A DNA stretch of 16,865 bases from Bacteroidales bacterium (GTDB taxonomy: Bacteria > Bacteroidota > Bacteroidia > Bacteroidales > P3): contig CAAGHV010000184.1 of the NCBI GenBank assembly GCA_900769785.1, positions 1 through 16,865 on the forward strand, in the 5' to 3' direction. Position numbers and translations under genes: made by a program. How positions within the stretch are numbered: position 1 is the stretch's first letter; every line of letters starts with the position of its first letter. The notes under the pieces are model-generated. The model was not told where the DNA came from and did not search any database. It saw nothing but the letters and a program-made list of their open reading frames with translations. Positions 5,776-13,284 of the stretch are shown here, one piece after another.

Positions 5776-6918
5776 ATGAAAATCTTATATATTACATCTT
5801 TTTTTAATATAAAAGGTAGTTCAGCAGCAGTAAGAAATGCTGGGCTCGTAAAAGGACTTGTTGAAAATGGACATATTGTTGATGTTTTAACTTTAAAATA
5901 TCCAGAAAATAAAACAAGTCATTTATTCAGCAAAATCAAATGTAATAAAATTTACTACACAGATTTACCTATCACTGATTCCATTCAAAAAAATAGAAAA
6001 TATTTACACTTTATAAACAATTCATTTGTTAGAAGTCTAAAGAATTTTATTCGTGACTTTATCTATTTTCCTGATGTATGGAAAGATTGGTATAAACATG
6101 TAAATCCAAAAGATTTTTCACACTATGATATTATCATATCTTCATCCGATTCGATATCATCTCACTATGTGGGGAAAAGTATAAAATCTAAAAATTTAAA
6201 TCTAAGATGGATTCAAGTATGGGGAGATCCGTGGACTATTGATGTTAGCAGAAATGTTGTAACAAAATTACGAGCAAAAAGAAAAGAAAAAAAACTTATA
6301 TTAGAGGCAGATAAAGTAATTTACGTATCGGAACTTACTCAAAAATTTATGGCAAAAAAATATCAGTCTTTTAGTGATAAAATCTTTTATGTACCTAGAA
6401 GTTTTTTTCAAAAAGTTGAATCTTTGAAAAGAAACGAGGATACAATCGATATCGTTTATATGGGAAGCCTTAATATAAATAGAAAAATAGACGATTTTCT
6501 AGATGATATATCCATTTATAATGATAAAAATGATAGAAAAATTAAATTGTATCTCTATGGAGAATATTCGGAATCTATCTTAGATATTTTATCAAAATAT
6601 AATTTTGTAAATATCTATTCAACTGTTGATTATGAAGAAGTGTTAGATATTTTTTCAAAATCTTCTTTACTTTTATTCATTGGAAACAAAGTAGGTGCTA
6701 CACAAATCCCTGGTAAATTGTTTGATTATTTAGGAACCAATCTTCCAATAATTTGTATCACTACAGATAAAAATTTAATTTCTTTTCTAAGCAAATATAA
6801 GAATTGTTTGATATATGATTCAGATATTAGTACTATTGTTGACAAAATTCTTTATCATAAATTTGACTCTGTTGATGAATTCTCTCCTACTATAGTAGCA
6901 ACTAAAGTATTAGAATAA
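5776..6918 (+). CDS. Glycosyltransferase, GT4-like (GT-B fold)
   Basis: This 380-residue protein begins with MKILYITSFFNIKGSSAAVRNAGLVKGLVENGHIVDVLTL, the N-terminal Rossmann strand and Gly-rich acceptor loop of GT4-type retaining transferases. Then come WIQVWGDPW (about 145-153), LILEADKVIYVSELTQKFM (174-192), IVYMGSLNINRKIDDFL opening the donor domain, and QIPGKLFDYLGTNLPIICIT near residues 311-330. The classical E-x7-E motif is not clear: a lysine stands where the first Glu of many GT4 enzymes lies, followed by Phe-Asp-Tyr, which occurs in a WcaI-like subgroup. It probably transfers a sugar to a lipid-linked intermediate at the cytoplasmic membrane; donor and linkage cannot be read. It is strongly AT-rich compared with wecBC, a common sign of horizontally acquired serotype-specific genes. 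Its stop overlaps the next start (TAATG). Confidence 0.82.
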   Translation: MKILYITSFFNIKGSSAAVRNAGLVKGLVENGHIVDVLTLKYPENKTSHLFSKIKCNKIYYTDLPITDSIQKNRKYLHFINNSFVRSLKNFIRDFIYFPDVWKDWYKHVNPKDFSHYDIIISSSDSISSHYVGKSIKSKNLNLRWIQVWGDPWTIDVSRNVVTKLRAKRKEKKLILEADKVIYVSELTQKFMAKKYQSFSDKIFYVPRSFFQKVESLKRNEDTIDIVYMGSLNINRKIDDFLDDISIYNDKNDRKIKLYLYGEYSESILDILSKYNFVNIYSTVDYEEVLDIFSKSSLLLFIGNKVGATQIPGKLFDYLGTNLPIICITTDKNLISFLSKYKNCLIYDSDISTIVDKILYHKFDSVDEFSPTIVATKVLE

Positions 6919-8051
6919 TGGTTTTTTATTTTTTATCATATTTTTTATTTTTTATTTTAAGCATAACAAATTTGAATAGTAATAAAAGATTGAGATATTT
7001 TCTATACACTATTCTAGGATTATTTCTATGCTTCGGTTTCTTTTGTGGATCTGATTGGAGATCGTATGAAATTTTCTATAATGATATAAAATATAAAGAT
7101 TTTTCTAATTTAAAATATTATGAAGAATTTGGTTTTACTCTTTATATGAAACTATTTAGTAGTTTAAATATTGATTTCTGGGATTTTACAGTTATTACAA
7201 AATCATTATGTTACATTGTATTCATTGCAACTATAGAAAAATACTTGAATAAATTTTCTTCAATTGCCATAATGTATTTTGTTCCTTGCTTTGGTTTTTA
7301 TTTGTTTATTGATTGCCCTTTTAGAAATCTCATAGCGATAACTATTTTCTTATTATCAATTAAGTATCTAATACAAAAGAAAAAACTCATATATATATCC
7401 TTTATTTGTTTAGCCGCAACATTTCATTTTTCAGCTTTTATTTTTTTTCTTCTTCCTTTTTTATTTGAGAAAAAAATTTCGTCAAAAATATGGATTATTT
7501 TATTTATAACAATTTACATACTATTTACTCCAGAATTTATAAAGCCAATTATTAGGCTAATTGGAAATATTGTTCCTTATGTAGAATTAAAATTTAATGG
7601 TTATGTAGGGAATGATTCAGAATTTGCTAGTGGTAAGATATTTTCTATTGGGATGCTAATACCAATTGTTTTCTTTATTCTATTTGTCAAATATCGGAAA
7701 TCAATTGAAGACAATAAATTAGGTATTCCAATATTTAATATGACTATGTTATACTTGTTATTTTATAGGCTTGCAGTTTCTATTGAAATATTTTACAGGT
7801 TTCAACTGTATGTATCTCTTTTCTTTTGCATAGCAATGGTTTTACTTCTTTTAGCAATAAAAAAAAGCATGCGAACATTTTGTATACTTGCATACTTTTT
7901 AATCGCTTCTATAGGAATGTTAAAACTTACATCTGATTACAGATATATACCATATACAAGTTATATACCATATATTTTCACAGATTATCCTACTTATGAA
8001 TATCGTTCATCATACAATTTTATAAATTCACCATATGCAACAAGGCATTAG
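6918..8051 (+). CDS. wzy: EpsG-family polysaccharide polymerase (Wzy-type)
   Basis: This is a 377-residue polytopic membrane protein with about ten hydrophobic segments, for example near residues 2-17, 28-43, 92-106, 114-131, 136-150, 157-182, 190-204, 240-256, 275-288 and 293-314. CGSDWRSYEIFYNDIKYKDF and EEFGFTLYMKLF after the second segment, with CPFRNLIAI further on, fit EpsG/Wzy-like polymerases, which join undecaprenyl-linked repeat units at the periplasmic face. Sequence conservation in this group is low, so the call rests on topology, these motifs and gene context. It overlaps the upstream transferase by one base, pointing to translational coupling. Downstream there is only transposase debris, and the last residues (NSPYATRH) may have been altered by that event, although the length is normal for the family. 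Confidence 0.8.
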   Translation: MVFYFLSYFLFFILSITNLNSNKRLRYFLYTILGLFLCFGFFCGSDWRSYEIFYNDIKYKDFSNLKYYEEFGFTLYMKLFSSLNIDFWDFTVITKSLCYIVFIATIEKYLNKFSSIAIMYFVPCFGFYLFIDCPFRNLIAITIFLLSIKYLIQKKKLIYISFICLAATFHFSAFIFFLLPFLFEKKISSKIWIILFITIYILFTPEFIKPIIRLIGNIVPYVELKFNGYVGNDSEFASGKIFSIGMLIPIVFFILFVKYRKSIEDNKLGIPIFNMTMLYLLFYRLAVSIEIFYRFQLYVSLFFCIAMVLLLLAIKKSMRTFCILAYFLIASIGMLKLTSDYRYIPYTSYIPYIFTDYPTYEYRSSYNFINSPYATRH

Positions 8052-9304
8052 TCTCGAATAGGAAGAATAAATAACGACTTGGAAAAACGCAATGCCATAC
8101 GTGAAGAACAGTTGGCAAATATGGTAGAGTGTTGTGCTTACATGGAAAATGCATATGCATTTGAGAAAGCAAGCTGAGATTTGATTATTCAAGAGCGCAA
8201 TGATGAAAAGAATAAGAAAATAGAGCTATTGCGGTAATAGCTATCCGAAGAAAAAGTGCATATAGCTTCAATGGAGAGTAGGTTCGAATCTGAAAAAGAA
8301 GCATTCAAAACGGAATTAGAATAACAGGTCAAAGAACAATGTTCAAAAGAATTTCAACAGAAGGCAGAGATGCTATTGCAAGAATTTCGCATTCGCATGG
8401 AACAAGAGACATTCAAAACCAAAGAAAAATTTCTCGGCTCGGGATTTTTTCAATTTGGGAAATATGTAAAGAATATACAAAATGCCTTTTTGGGCAATGC
8501 TTAAAGGCGATGAAGATGAATGCAAGCGTTGCATATCTAATTTTAAAGCTATAGTGCCTAAAGCTGAAACAATATTAAACAAAGAAATAGAAGAAGCTCT
8601 TGAAATAGCCGAGAAGAAATGATTACGCCAAGCCAATTATATAGCAGAATTGGTAAGGATGAACTTTACTCGCAAAAACGAGAGAGTAATCATCACCGAA
8701 AGAGAACACAAAACCATATTTGAATCAGTAATAAAAAGCATAGAGCTTAGCGAAGCTGAAAAGAGTGAATACAATGAGTGCTATGACAAAGTTAAGGAAT
8801 TTCGTGAACGTCGTAGATTAGCCGACATCCTTGACGGAAAAGCAGTAAAAGGCATGGTAGAAAACCTATTCCCGACAATATTCCATGCCTGCCAGAAAAA
8901 GTTATTTGGCCGGAGGGATACGTAGGACATGAAAACGAATATCGTTTACTTTCTGATGGCGATGTGCAAGAATTTATTCTACCGGTAAGCGTTCGTTACG
9001 TTGTTCAGCCTTATCGTTGTCCTATAGTAGTACGTATAGATGACAAAATGGATCATCCTATTCAAGCACCGTGCTACGAAGGTCCGATATGGAAACTCAT
9101 GCTTCGCCGGAGTTGTTGGCAATGTTGGAATGTGGAAAATATCAGTATCACATACCATTCTATCGTCAGATAAAGAAAATGAAGGCAGAGGGATTTGCTG
9201 TTAGCGATTCCACTATCGATGGTTGGCATCAAACGGTATGCGAAATGCTTGAGCCATTATATAAATTGCAATATCAAGTTTTAGTACCGTCCTGGCTACG
9301 TTGA
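8052..9304 (+). pseudogene. Degraded IS66-family transposase, truncated before the catalytic domain
   Basis: Fragments in three frames together read as the N-terminal two thirds of a Bacteroidota IS66-type transposase. The first (8052-8504) is a Glu/Lys-rich coiled coil interrupted by TGA at 8175, TAA and TAG at 8235-8240, TAA at 8322 and TAA at 8502. A second frame (about 8497-8870, with TGA at 8620) leads to a third, starting near 8871, with PDNIPCLPEKVIWPEGY and RYVVQPYRCP, the zinc-binding-like region. After another shift near 9095 come SPELLAMLECGKYQYHIPFY and STIDGWHQTVCEMLEPLY, the best family match (Leu-Ala, Lys-Tyr, Pro-x-Tyr-Arg-Gln). The DDE catalytic segment is absent: the sequence passes into an HU tail at about 9285-9305. 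No terminal inverted repeats or target duplication were recognised. Confidence 0.75.
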
Positions 9305-9416
9305 TACCAGCGTTATCGACGATGACGGTTCAACTCCTGATTCCGGTGACGACAACGGTAACAACCAAGGTAGTTCAGGTGGCAACACCGGAGACGACAG
9401 CGACTTTGTTGGATAA
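9285..9416 (+). pseudogene. C-terminal tail of a lost HU-HIG DNA-binding protein
   Basis: From about 9294 the frame reads GYVDTSVIDDDGSTPDSGDD and then NGNNQGSSGGNTGDDSDFVG before TAA at 9414. It aligns with the tail of the intact HU protein at 2302-2814, where DSTSVINGSSSSTPDSGDDN and GNNQGGGG occur. At DNA level about 45 bases (2710-2754 against 9327-9371) match closely, mainly with third-position changes, which indicates that the tail was under protein-level selection and is not a recent copy. No start codon or HU core remains: the upstream part was replaced by IS66 debris. This implies that an HU-HIG gene once stood directly before manC. Confidence 0.8.
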
Positions 9417-9458
9417 GATTCCTTAAATAAGAGACAACAAGTCTGAACACTAACTAAT

Positions 9459-9487
9459 CCTACGGCGGTGGGATAATCTGCCGTAGG
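9459..9487. repeat. 8-bp perfect hairpin in the manC leader
   Basis: CCTACGGC (9459-9466) and GCCGTAGG (9480-9487) are perfect complements around a 13-base loop, GC-rich in an otherwise AT-rich spacer. The 3' arm belongs to the leader repeat shared with wecC. No T-run follows on either strand, so it is unlikely to be a simple intrinsic terminator; an attenuator, processing site or protein-binding site is more plausible. Confidence 0.6.
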
Positions 9488-9497
9488 GTTCTAAAAA
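9478..9497 (+). promoter_or_regulatory. Leader repeat, copy 2, upstream of manC
   Basis: CTGCCGTAGGGTTCTAAAAA is identical to 3337-3356 and lies 37 bases before the manC start. Sequence after it is A/T-rich in both copies. The pair marks the head of each polysaccharide module. Confidence 0.55.
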
Positions 9498-9534
9498 GAT
9501 AAAGCTATTTTCAAATTTAAAATACAGAATTGTT

Positions 9535-10566
9535 ATGCAAAACACACATGTAGTAATAATGGCCGGGGGTATAGGCAGTAGATTTTGGCCGTTGAGTACT
9601 CCCGAATATCCCAAGCAGTTTATAGACATTCTTGGCTGTGGCAGAACGCTGATACAGCTTACAGTGGATAGATTTAAAGGCGTTTGCCCCGACGAGAATT
9701 TTTGGGTGGTAACCAATGCTTCGTATGTTGATATAGTGACGGAACAGTTACCTCAAATTCCACACAGTCATATATTGGCCGAACCTGCAGCACGCAACAC
9801 TGCACCTTGTATAGCATGGGCATGTTGGAGCATAAGAAAAGAGAATCCAAATGCAAATGTGGTGGTTACTCCTGCCGATGCTGTGGTGATGAATCCGGAA
9901 GAGTTTCGCAGAGTAATAGGCAACGCTCTTGAATTTACCAAAGAAAGCGATGCCATCGTAACCATCGGTATTAAACCATCACGTCCAGAAACAGGGTATG
10001 GCTATGTGGAGACTGCCGATAGTGCTAATGGTGAGATTTGTAAGGTGAAAGAATTTAAAGAAAAACCCGATTTGCAAACTGCTCAAAGTTATTTACAGAA
10101 AGGTAACTACTTATGGAATGCCGGTATATTTGTGTGGAACGTAAATACAATCGTGGATTCTATAACCAAATATAAGCCAAACATTGCCAAGGATATGGAT
10201 GCTATAGAAACAACAGGCAATGTAAAAGAGATATTCCCACAGTGCGAAAAAATCTCCATAGACTTTGCCGTTATGGAACCTGCTTCGAAAGACGGAAAAG
10301 TGTTTACCCATCCGGCAGACTTTGGTTGGAGCGACCTCGGTAACTGGGCTTCGCTTCACGACAAACTTGAAAAAGATACTGCAAACAATGCCAAGGTCGG
10401 CAACGTATTGATGTACGAATGTGAAAACTGTGTGGTGCATGTTGCCGACGAAAAGAAAGTAGTACTTCAAGGATTAGACGGATATATAGTATCGGAAAAA
10501 GGCGGACAACTGTTGGTTTGCAAACGTAGCGAAGAACAAAGAATTAAGGAGTTCAATGAAATTTAA
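9535..10566 (+). CDS. manC: Mannose-1-phosphate guanylyltransferase
   Basis: The enzyme forms GDP-mannose from GTP and mannose-1-phosphate, a precursor for mannose- or GDP-fucose-derived residues. The nucleotidyltransferase signature MAGGIGSRFWPLSTPEYPKQ occupies residues 9-28. AEPAARNTAPCIAWA follows, then VTPADAVV, GIKPSRPETGYGY, VKEFKEKPD, NYLWNAGIFVW and FGWSDLGNWASL. The 343-residue length means that only the guanylyltransferase domain is present, without the C-terminal phosphomannose isomerase cupin found in bifunctional forms. It heads the second module, just after the HU remnant and hairpin leader. No GDP-mannose dehydratase is seen nearby, so mannose may be used directly. Its base composition resembles wecB and wecC, unlike the AT-rich genes after it. 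Confidence 0.93.
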   Translation: MQNTHVVIMAGGIGSRFWPLSTPEYPKQFIDILGCGRTLIQLTVDRFKGVCPDENFWVVTNASYVDIVTEQLPQIPHSHILAEPAARNTAPCIAWACWSIRKENPNANVVVTPADAVVMNPEEFRRVIGNALEFTKESDAIVTIGIKPSRPETGYGYVETADSANGEICKVKEFKEKPDLQTAQSYLQKGNYLWNAGIFVWNVNTIVDSITKYKPNIAKDMDAIETTGNVKEIFPQCEKISIDFAVMEPASKDGKVFTHPADFGWSDLGNWASLHDKLEKDTANNAKVGNVLMYECENCVVHVADEKKVVLQGLDGYIVSEKGGQLLVCKRSEEQRIKEFNEI

Positions 10567-10575
10567 TGAAATATT

Positions 10576-11103
10576 ATGAGAGATTTTGTAAGTGATCTTT
10601 ACCACTTTATAGTAAATATTATAATGTGGTTTCCTTGTCATCCTCTAAGGCGATTGATGTGCAAGATTATAATGAAAAATTTTTCAAATTCATCATCAAT
10701 ACGCAGGAAAGTTGATTTAAGGTCTCCACATAAAATAATAATAGGAAAAAATTGCAATATTAATAAGAATTGTGTTTTAGACGGACGTTTTGGACTTTAT
10801 ATTGGTAATAATGTTGATATAGCACAAGATGTTTCTATTTGGACTGAACAGCATGATTATAACGATCCAAATTTTAAAGCTGTTGGAAAAGCAGTAAAAA
10901 TAGAAGATTATGTTTGGATTGCATCTAAAGCAACTATTCTTCCTGGAGTAAAATTAGGGAGAGGTACTGTCGTAGCATGTGGAGCTGTCGTAACAAAAAA
11001 CACTCCACCTTTATCTATTGTCGGAGGAATTCCAGCAAAAGTAATAGGTTTCAGAAAAGATTGTATGAATTATAAATTAGGAACTAGACCTTGGGTTAAA
11101 TAA
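10576..11103 (+). CDS. Hexapeptide-repeat O-acetyltransferase (LbH family)
   Basis: This 175-residue protein has a short hydrophobic N-terminal helix (FIVNIIMWFPCHPLRRLMCK) and then left-handed beta-helix hexapeptide repeats: KIIIGKNCNINKNCVLDG, YIGNNVDIAQDVSIWT, KIEDYVWIASKATILPGVKL and RGTVVACGAVVTK. The tail is IVGGIPAKVIGFRK. His93 in TEQHDYNDPNF is in the position of the catalytic histidine of WbbJ/WcaF/NodL-like acetyl-CoA transferases. It would form a trimer and acetylate a sugar hydroxyl of the repeat unit or a precursor; the acceptor is unknown. It starts nine bases after manC, and the next gene begins one base after its stop. The C-terminal tail resembles the remnant at 1003-1134 only at family level. 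Confidence 0.88.
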   Translation: MRDFVSDLYHFIVNIIMWFPCHPLRRLMCKIIMKNFSNSSSIRRKVDLRSPHKIIIGKNCNINKNCVLDGRFGLYIGNNVDIAQDVSIWTEQHDYNDPNFKAVGKAVKIEDYVWIASKATILPGVKLGRGTVVACGAVVTKNTPPLSIVGGIPAKVIGFRKDCMNYKLGTRPWVK

Positions 11104-11104
11104 T

Positions 11105-12256
11105 ATGAAATATATAATATGTGATATAACAGGGCGTACAATTAATTATGATATTGCCCTGTGCGAAGCTATTCATAATGAACTGCCAAATGATTCAAAA
11201 TTATATTTTTGGTGTTCAAAGTTATCAACAAAGTATCCTTTTAAAACCCACTATTTTTTTTCCTTAGTTCCAGGAAAATATAAAACTGAAAATAAATTTA
11301 ATATTAGAATTTTAAAAGCATTAAATACAATATTTGCATATATTTGGATTATCTTCTATATGTTATTTCATCGAGTAGATGTTTTTCATTTGCAATGGTT
11401 TCCTTTCTTATCTTTAGGTCTTTTTGGTTCTACTATTGATTTTGTTTTCATGAAATTACTTAGATTGATTTCTCCTAAAACGAAATTTATTTTTACAATT
11501 CACAACGTCGCTCCGCATAGTATAGAGAAAAAATCCATATATTCTTATAATAAAGTCTTTTCTAAAGTACTAACTTGCTTTGATAAATATGTGGTTCATA
11601 CGGAAAGCACCAGAGATTATGTTGTATCAAATTTTGGATTAATCAAAAGTAATGTCTATGTGATTTATCATGGAATTTTTAATCCTAGTGATTACACATT
11701 TTCTCAAATAAATACCAATCTTGACAAGATTAAAATAATCATGTATGGATTTCAAAGCTATTATAAAGGAACCGATATTTTAGTAAAAGCATTATCTTTA
11801 GTAAAAGAAGAGTATAAAAATAAAATTGAAGTATCAATATGTGGAGCATTTTCAGATAGCTATTATAAAGACTGTACAAGTATTGATACAAAAGTAAAAA
11901 TTAAATGGATTCCAAGATTTCTTTCTGATAAAGAATTATATGATAATATTGATGCATCAAATGTTATTGTACTTCCTTATAGAAAGATTTCGCAAAGTGG
12001 TGTTTTACTTTTAGCCCTAAATACAAAGAGATATATAATAACATCAGATTTACCGTCATTTAAAGAAACATTGAGCGGATTTCCTGAAGATAATTTTTTT
12101 AAAAGTGAAGATGCAAAAGATCTTGCACGTGTGATTAATTCGTATTGTGAAAAAACTATTGACTTCCAAAGAATACAACAAAGCATAGAGAAATTAAATA
12201 TTTTATATTCTTGGAAGCAATCTGCTATTAAGACAATACATATTTATAATAACTAA
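11105..12256 (+). CDS. Glycosyltransferase, GT4-like
   Basis: This 383-residue GT-B-type transferase has a hydrophobic helix near residues 70-88 (LNTIFAYIWIIFYMLF) that would associate with the membrane. FHLQWFPF and IFTIHNVAPHS (129-139) follow, then KYVVHTESTRDYV (161-173), VIYHGIFNP (187-194) and MYGFQSYYKGTDILVKAL (213-230) opening the donor-binding domain. ASNVIVLPYRKISQSGVLLL and IITSDLPSFKETLSG stand where GT4 enzymes place their donor-binding loop; the usual E-x7-E is not obvious and a Ser-Gln-Ser-Gly variant is present. It probably adds one sugar of the repeat unit, and mannose is a reasonable guess given manC, but this is inference. The gene is very AT-rich. The next gene's ATG directly follows its TAA. 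Confidence 0.82.
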   Translation: MKYIICDITGRTINYDIALCEAIHNELPNDSKLYFWCSKLSTKYPFKTHYFFSLVPGKYKTENKFNIRILKALNTIFAYIWIIFYMLFHRVDVFHLQWFPFLSLGLFGSTIDFVFMKLLRLISPKTKFIFTIHNVAPHSIEKKSIYSYNKVFSKVLTCFDKYVVHTESTRDYVVSNFGLIKSNVYVIYHGIFNPSDYTFSQINTNLDKIKIIMYGFQSYYKGTDILVKALSLVKEEYKNKIEVSICGAFSDSYYKDCTSIDTKVKIKWIPRFLSDKELYDNIDASNVIVLPYRKISQSGVLLLALNTKRYIITSDLPSFKETLSGFPEDNFFKSEDAKDLARVINSYCEKTIDFQRIQQSIEKLNILYSWKQSAIKTIHIYNN

Positions 12257-13282
12257 ATGATTAATTTTGTAGGAGACATAAACCTTACCGATTGGATGTT
12301 TAATGTAGGTTTCGGTATAGGTACAAACATAGAAAAAGGTTTGAATCCTTTAAAATATCTGGAACGCAATGATGGTGACGTTTGGATTGGTAATTTTGAA
12401 GGAGTTGCTTCTTCTGATAGTGCTAATAGTGGTATTTATGCCAAAGCATTTCGTGTTGATCCGAATACTTTAAACAAGGTTAGCCACATGGATATGTATG
12501 GTTTTGCTAATAATCATGCAATGGAACATGGTCCTGAAGCTTACCTTGAAACTGTTAAGGCTATAGAAAATTATGGCTCTAAAGTATTCGGTCTTCGTGA
12601 TAAGAAAACTTATGTTTTTGAACATCAGGGTCAGAAGGTTTCTATTACCGGTATTTGTACAAGAATTGAAGCAACAAAATGGGAGCCTCTTTATTGGTAT
12701 AATCCGGAGTATAAAGCAATAGAAGAAGAGTTATCTCAGTTACCATCAGATGCGTTTAAAATTATATATATACATTGGGGAAATGAGTATATCAACAGAC
12801 CTTCTGCCTCTCAAAAAAAGTTTGCTCATTGGCTGATTGATACCGGATTTGATTTAATCATAGGTATGCATCCTCATGTTCTTCAGGGTTTTGAAGACTA
12901 TAAAGGTAAGCGTATTTATTATTCATTAGGCAACTGTGTGTTTGATATGCCAAGTGAGCAATGTAAGATTGGAGCAGTAATTTCACTAGACTTTTCTACA
13001 GGAAAACCAGAATATAAAGAAGAGTATATTCAAATTGATAATGAATGTTGTCCGCATATTATACCTAAAAACAATATCCCGAATCAATGGCATTTTTCTT
13101 TCTTAAATGAAAGGCTAAAGATTGAAGACAACTCTGAAGAATATCACAATGAAATTCAAAAAGGTTATTTAATTTATAGAAAAGCTAATCGAAAACAGAT
13201 TTTATCATCTGCTTTTACTCATCCTTTGGCCTTTTTTAAGATATTAACCGATTTTATAAATAGAAGAATATTAAAGAAATAA
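12257..13282 (+). CDS. CapA-like metallophosphoesterase-fold protein
   Basis: This 341-residue protein carries the calcineurin-like CapA (PGA_cap) pattern: GDINL with Gly6-Asp7, IGNFEG (44-49), ANNHAMEHG with Asn-Asn-His at 85-87, YIHWGNEY (171-178), IGMHPHVLQG with His205-Pro-His207, and YYSLGNCVFD (221-230). These give the metal ligands of the fold. The founding CapA/PgsA proteins take part in poly-gamma-glutamate capsule synthesis and have an N-terminal membrane anchor; this one starts at the catalytic domain and has no signal peptide, so it is probably cytoplasmic. In mixed polysaccharide loci such genes may act on phosphate- or amide-linked substituents, but the reaction is not known. 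It lies two bases from an ATP-grasp gene, a pairing that suggests a shared decoration step. Confidence 0.8.
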   Translation: MINFVGDINLTDWMFNVGFGIGTNIEKGLNPLKYLERNDGDVWIGNFEGVASSDSANSGIYAKAFRVDPNTLNKVSHMDMYGFANNHAMEHGPEAYLETVKAIENYGSKVFGLRDKKTYVFEHQGQKVSITGICTRIEATKWEPLYWYNPEYKAIEEELSQLPSDAFKIIYIHWGNEYINRPSASQKKFAHWLIDTGFDLIIGMHPHVLQGFEDYKGKRIYYSLGNCVFDMPSEQCKIGAVISLDFSTGKPEYKEEYIQIDNECCPHIIPKNNIPNQWHFSFLNERLKIEDNSEEYHNEIQKGYLIYRKANRKQILSSAFTHPLAFFKILTDFINRRILKK

Positions 13283-13284
13283 GT

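Noticed and set aside
8339..8925. Two apparent small genes (8339-8554 and 8650-8925)
   Set aside because: The first is an out-of-frame reading of the coiled-coil part of the degraded transposase, and the second is one of its internal fragments. Neither stands as an independent gene.
9459..9500. Intrinsic terminator at the manC leader hairpin
   Set aside because: The stem is good, but no T-run follows on either strand, so it is listed as a hairpin of unknown role.
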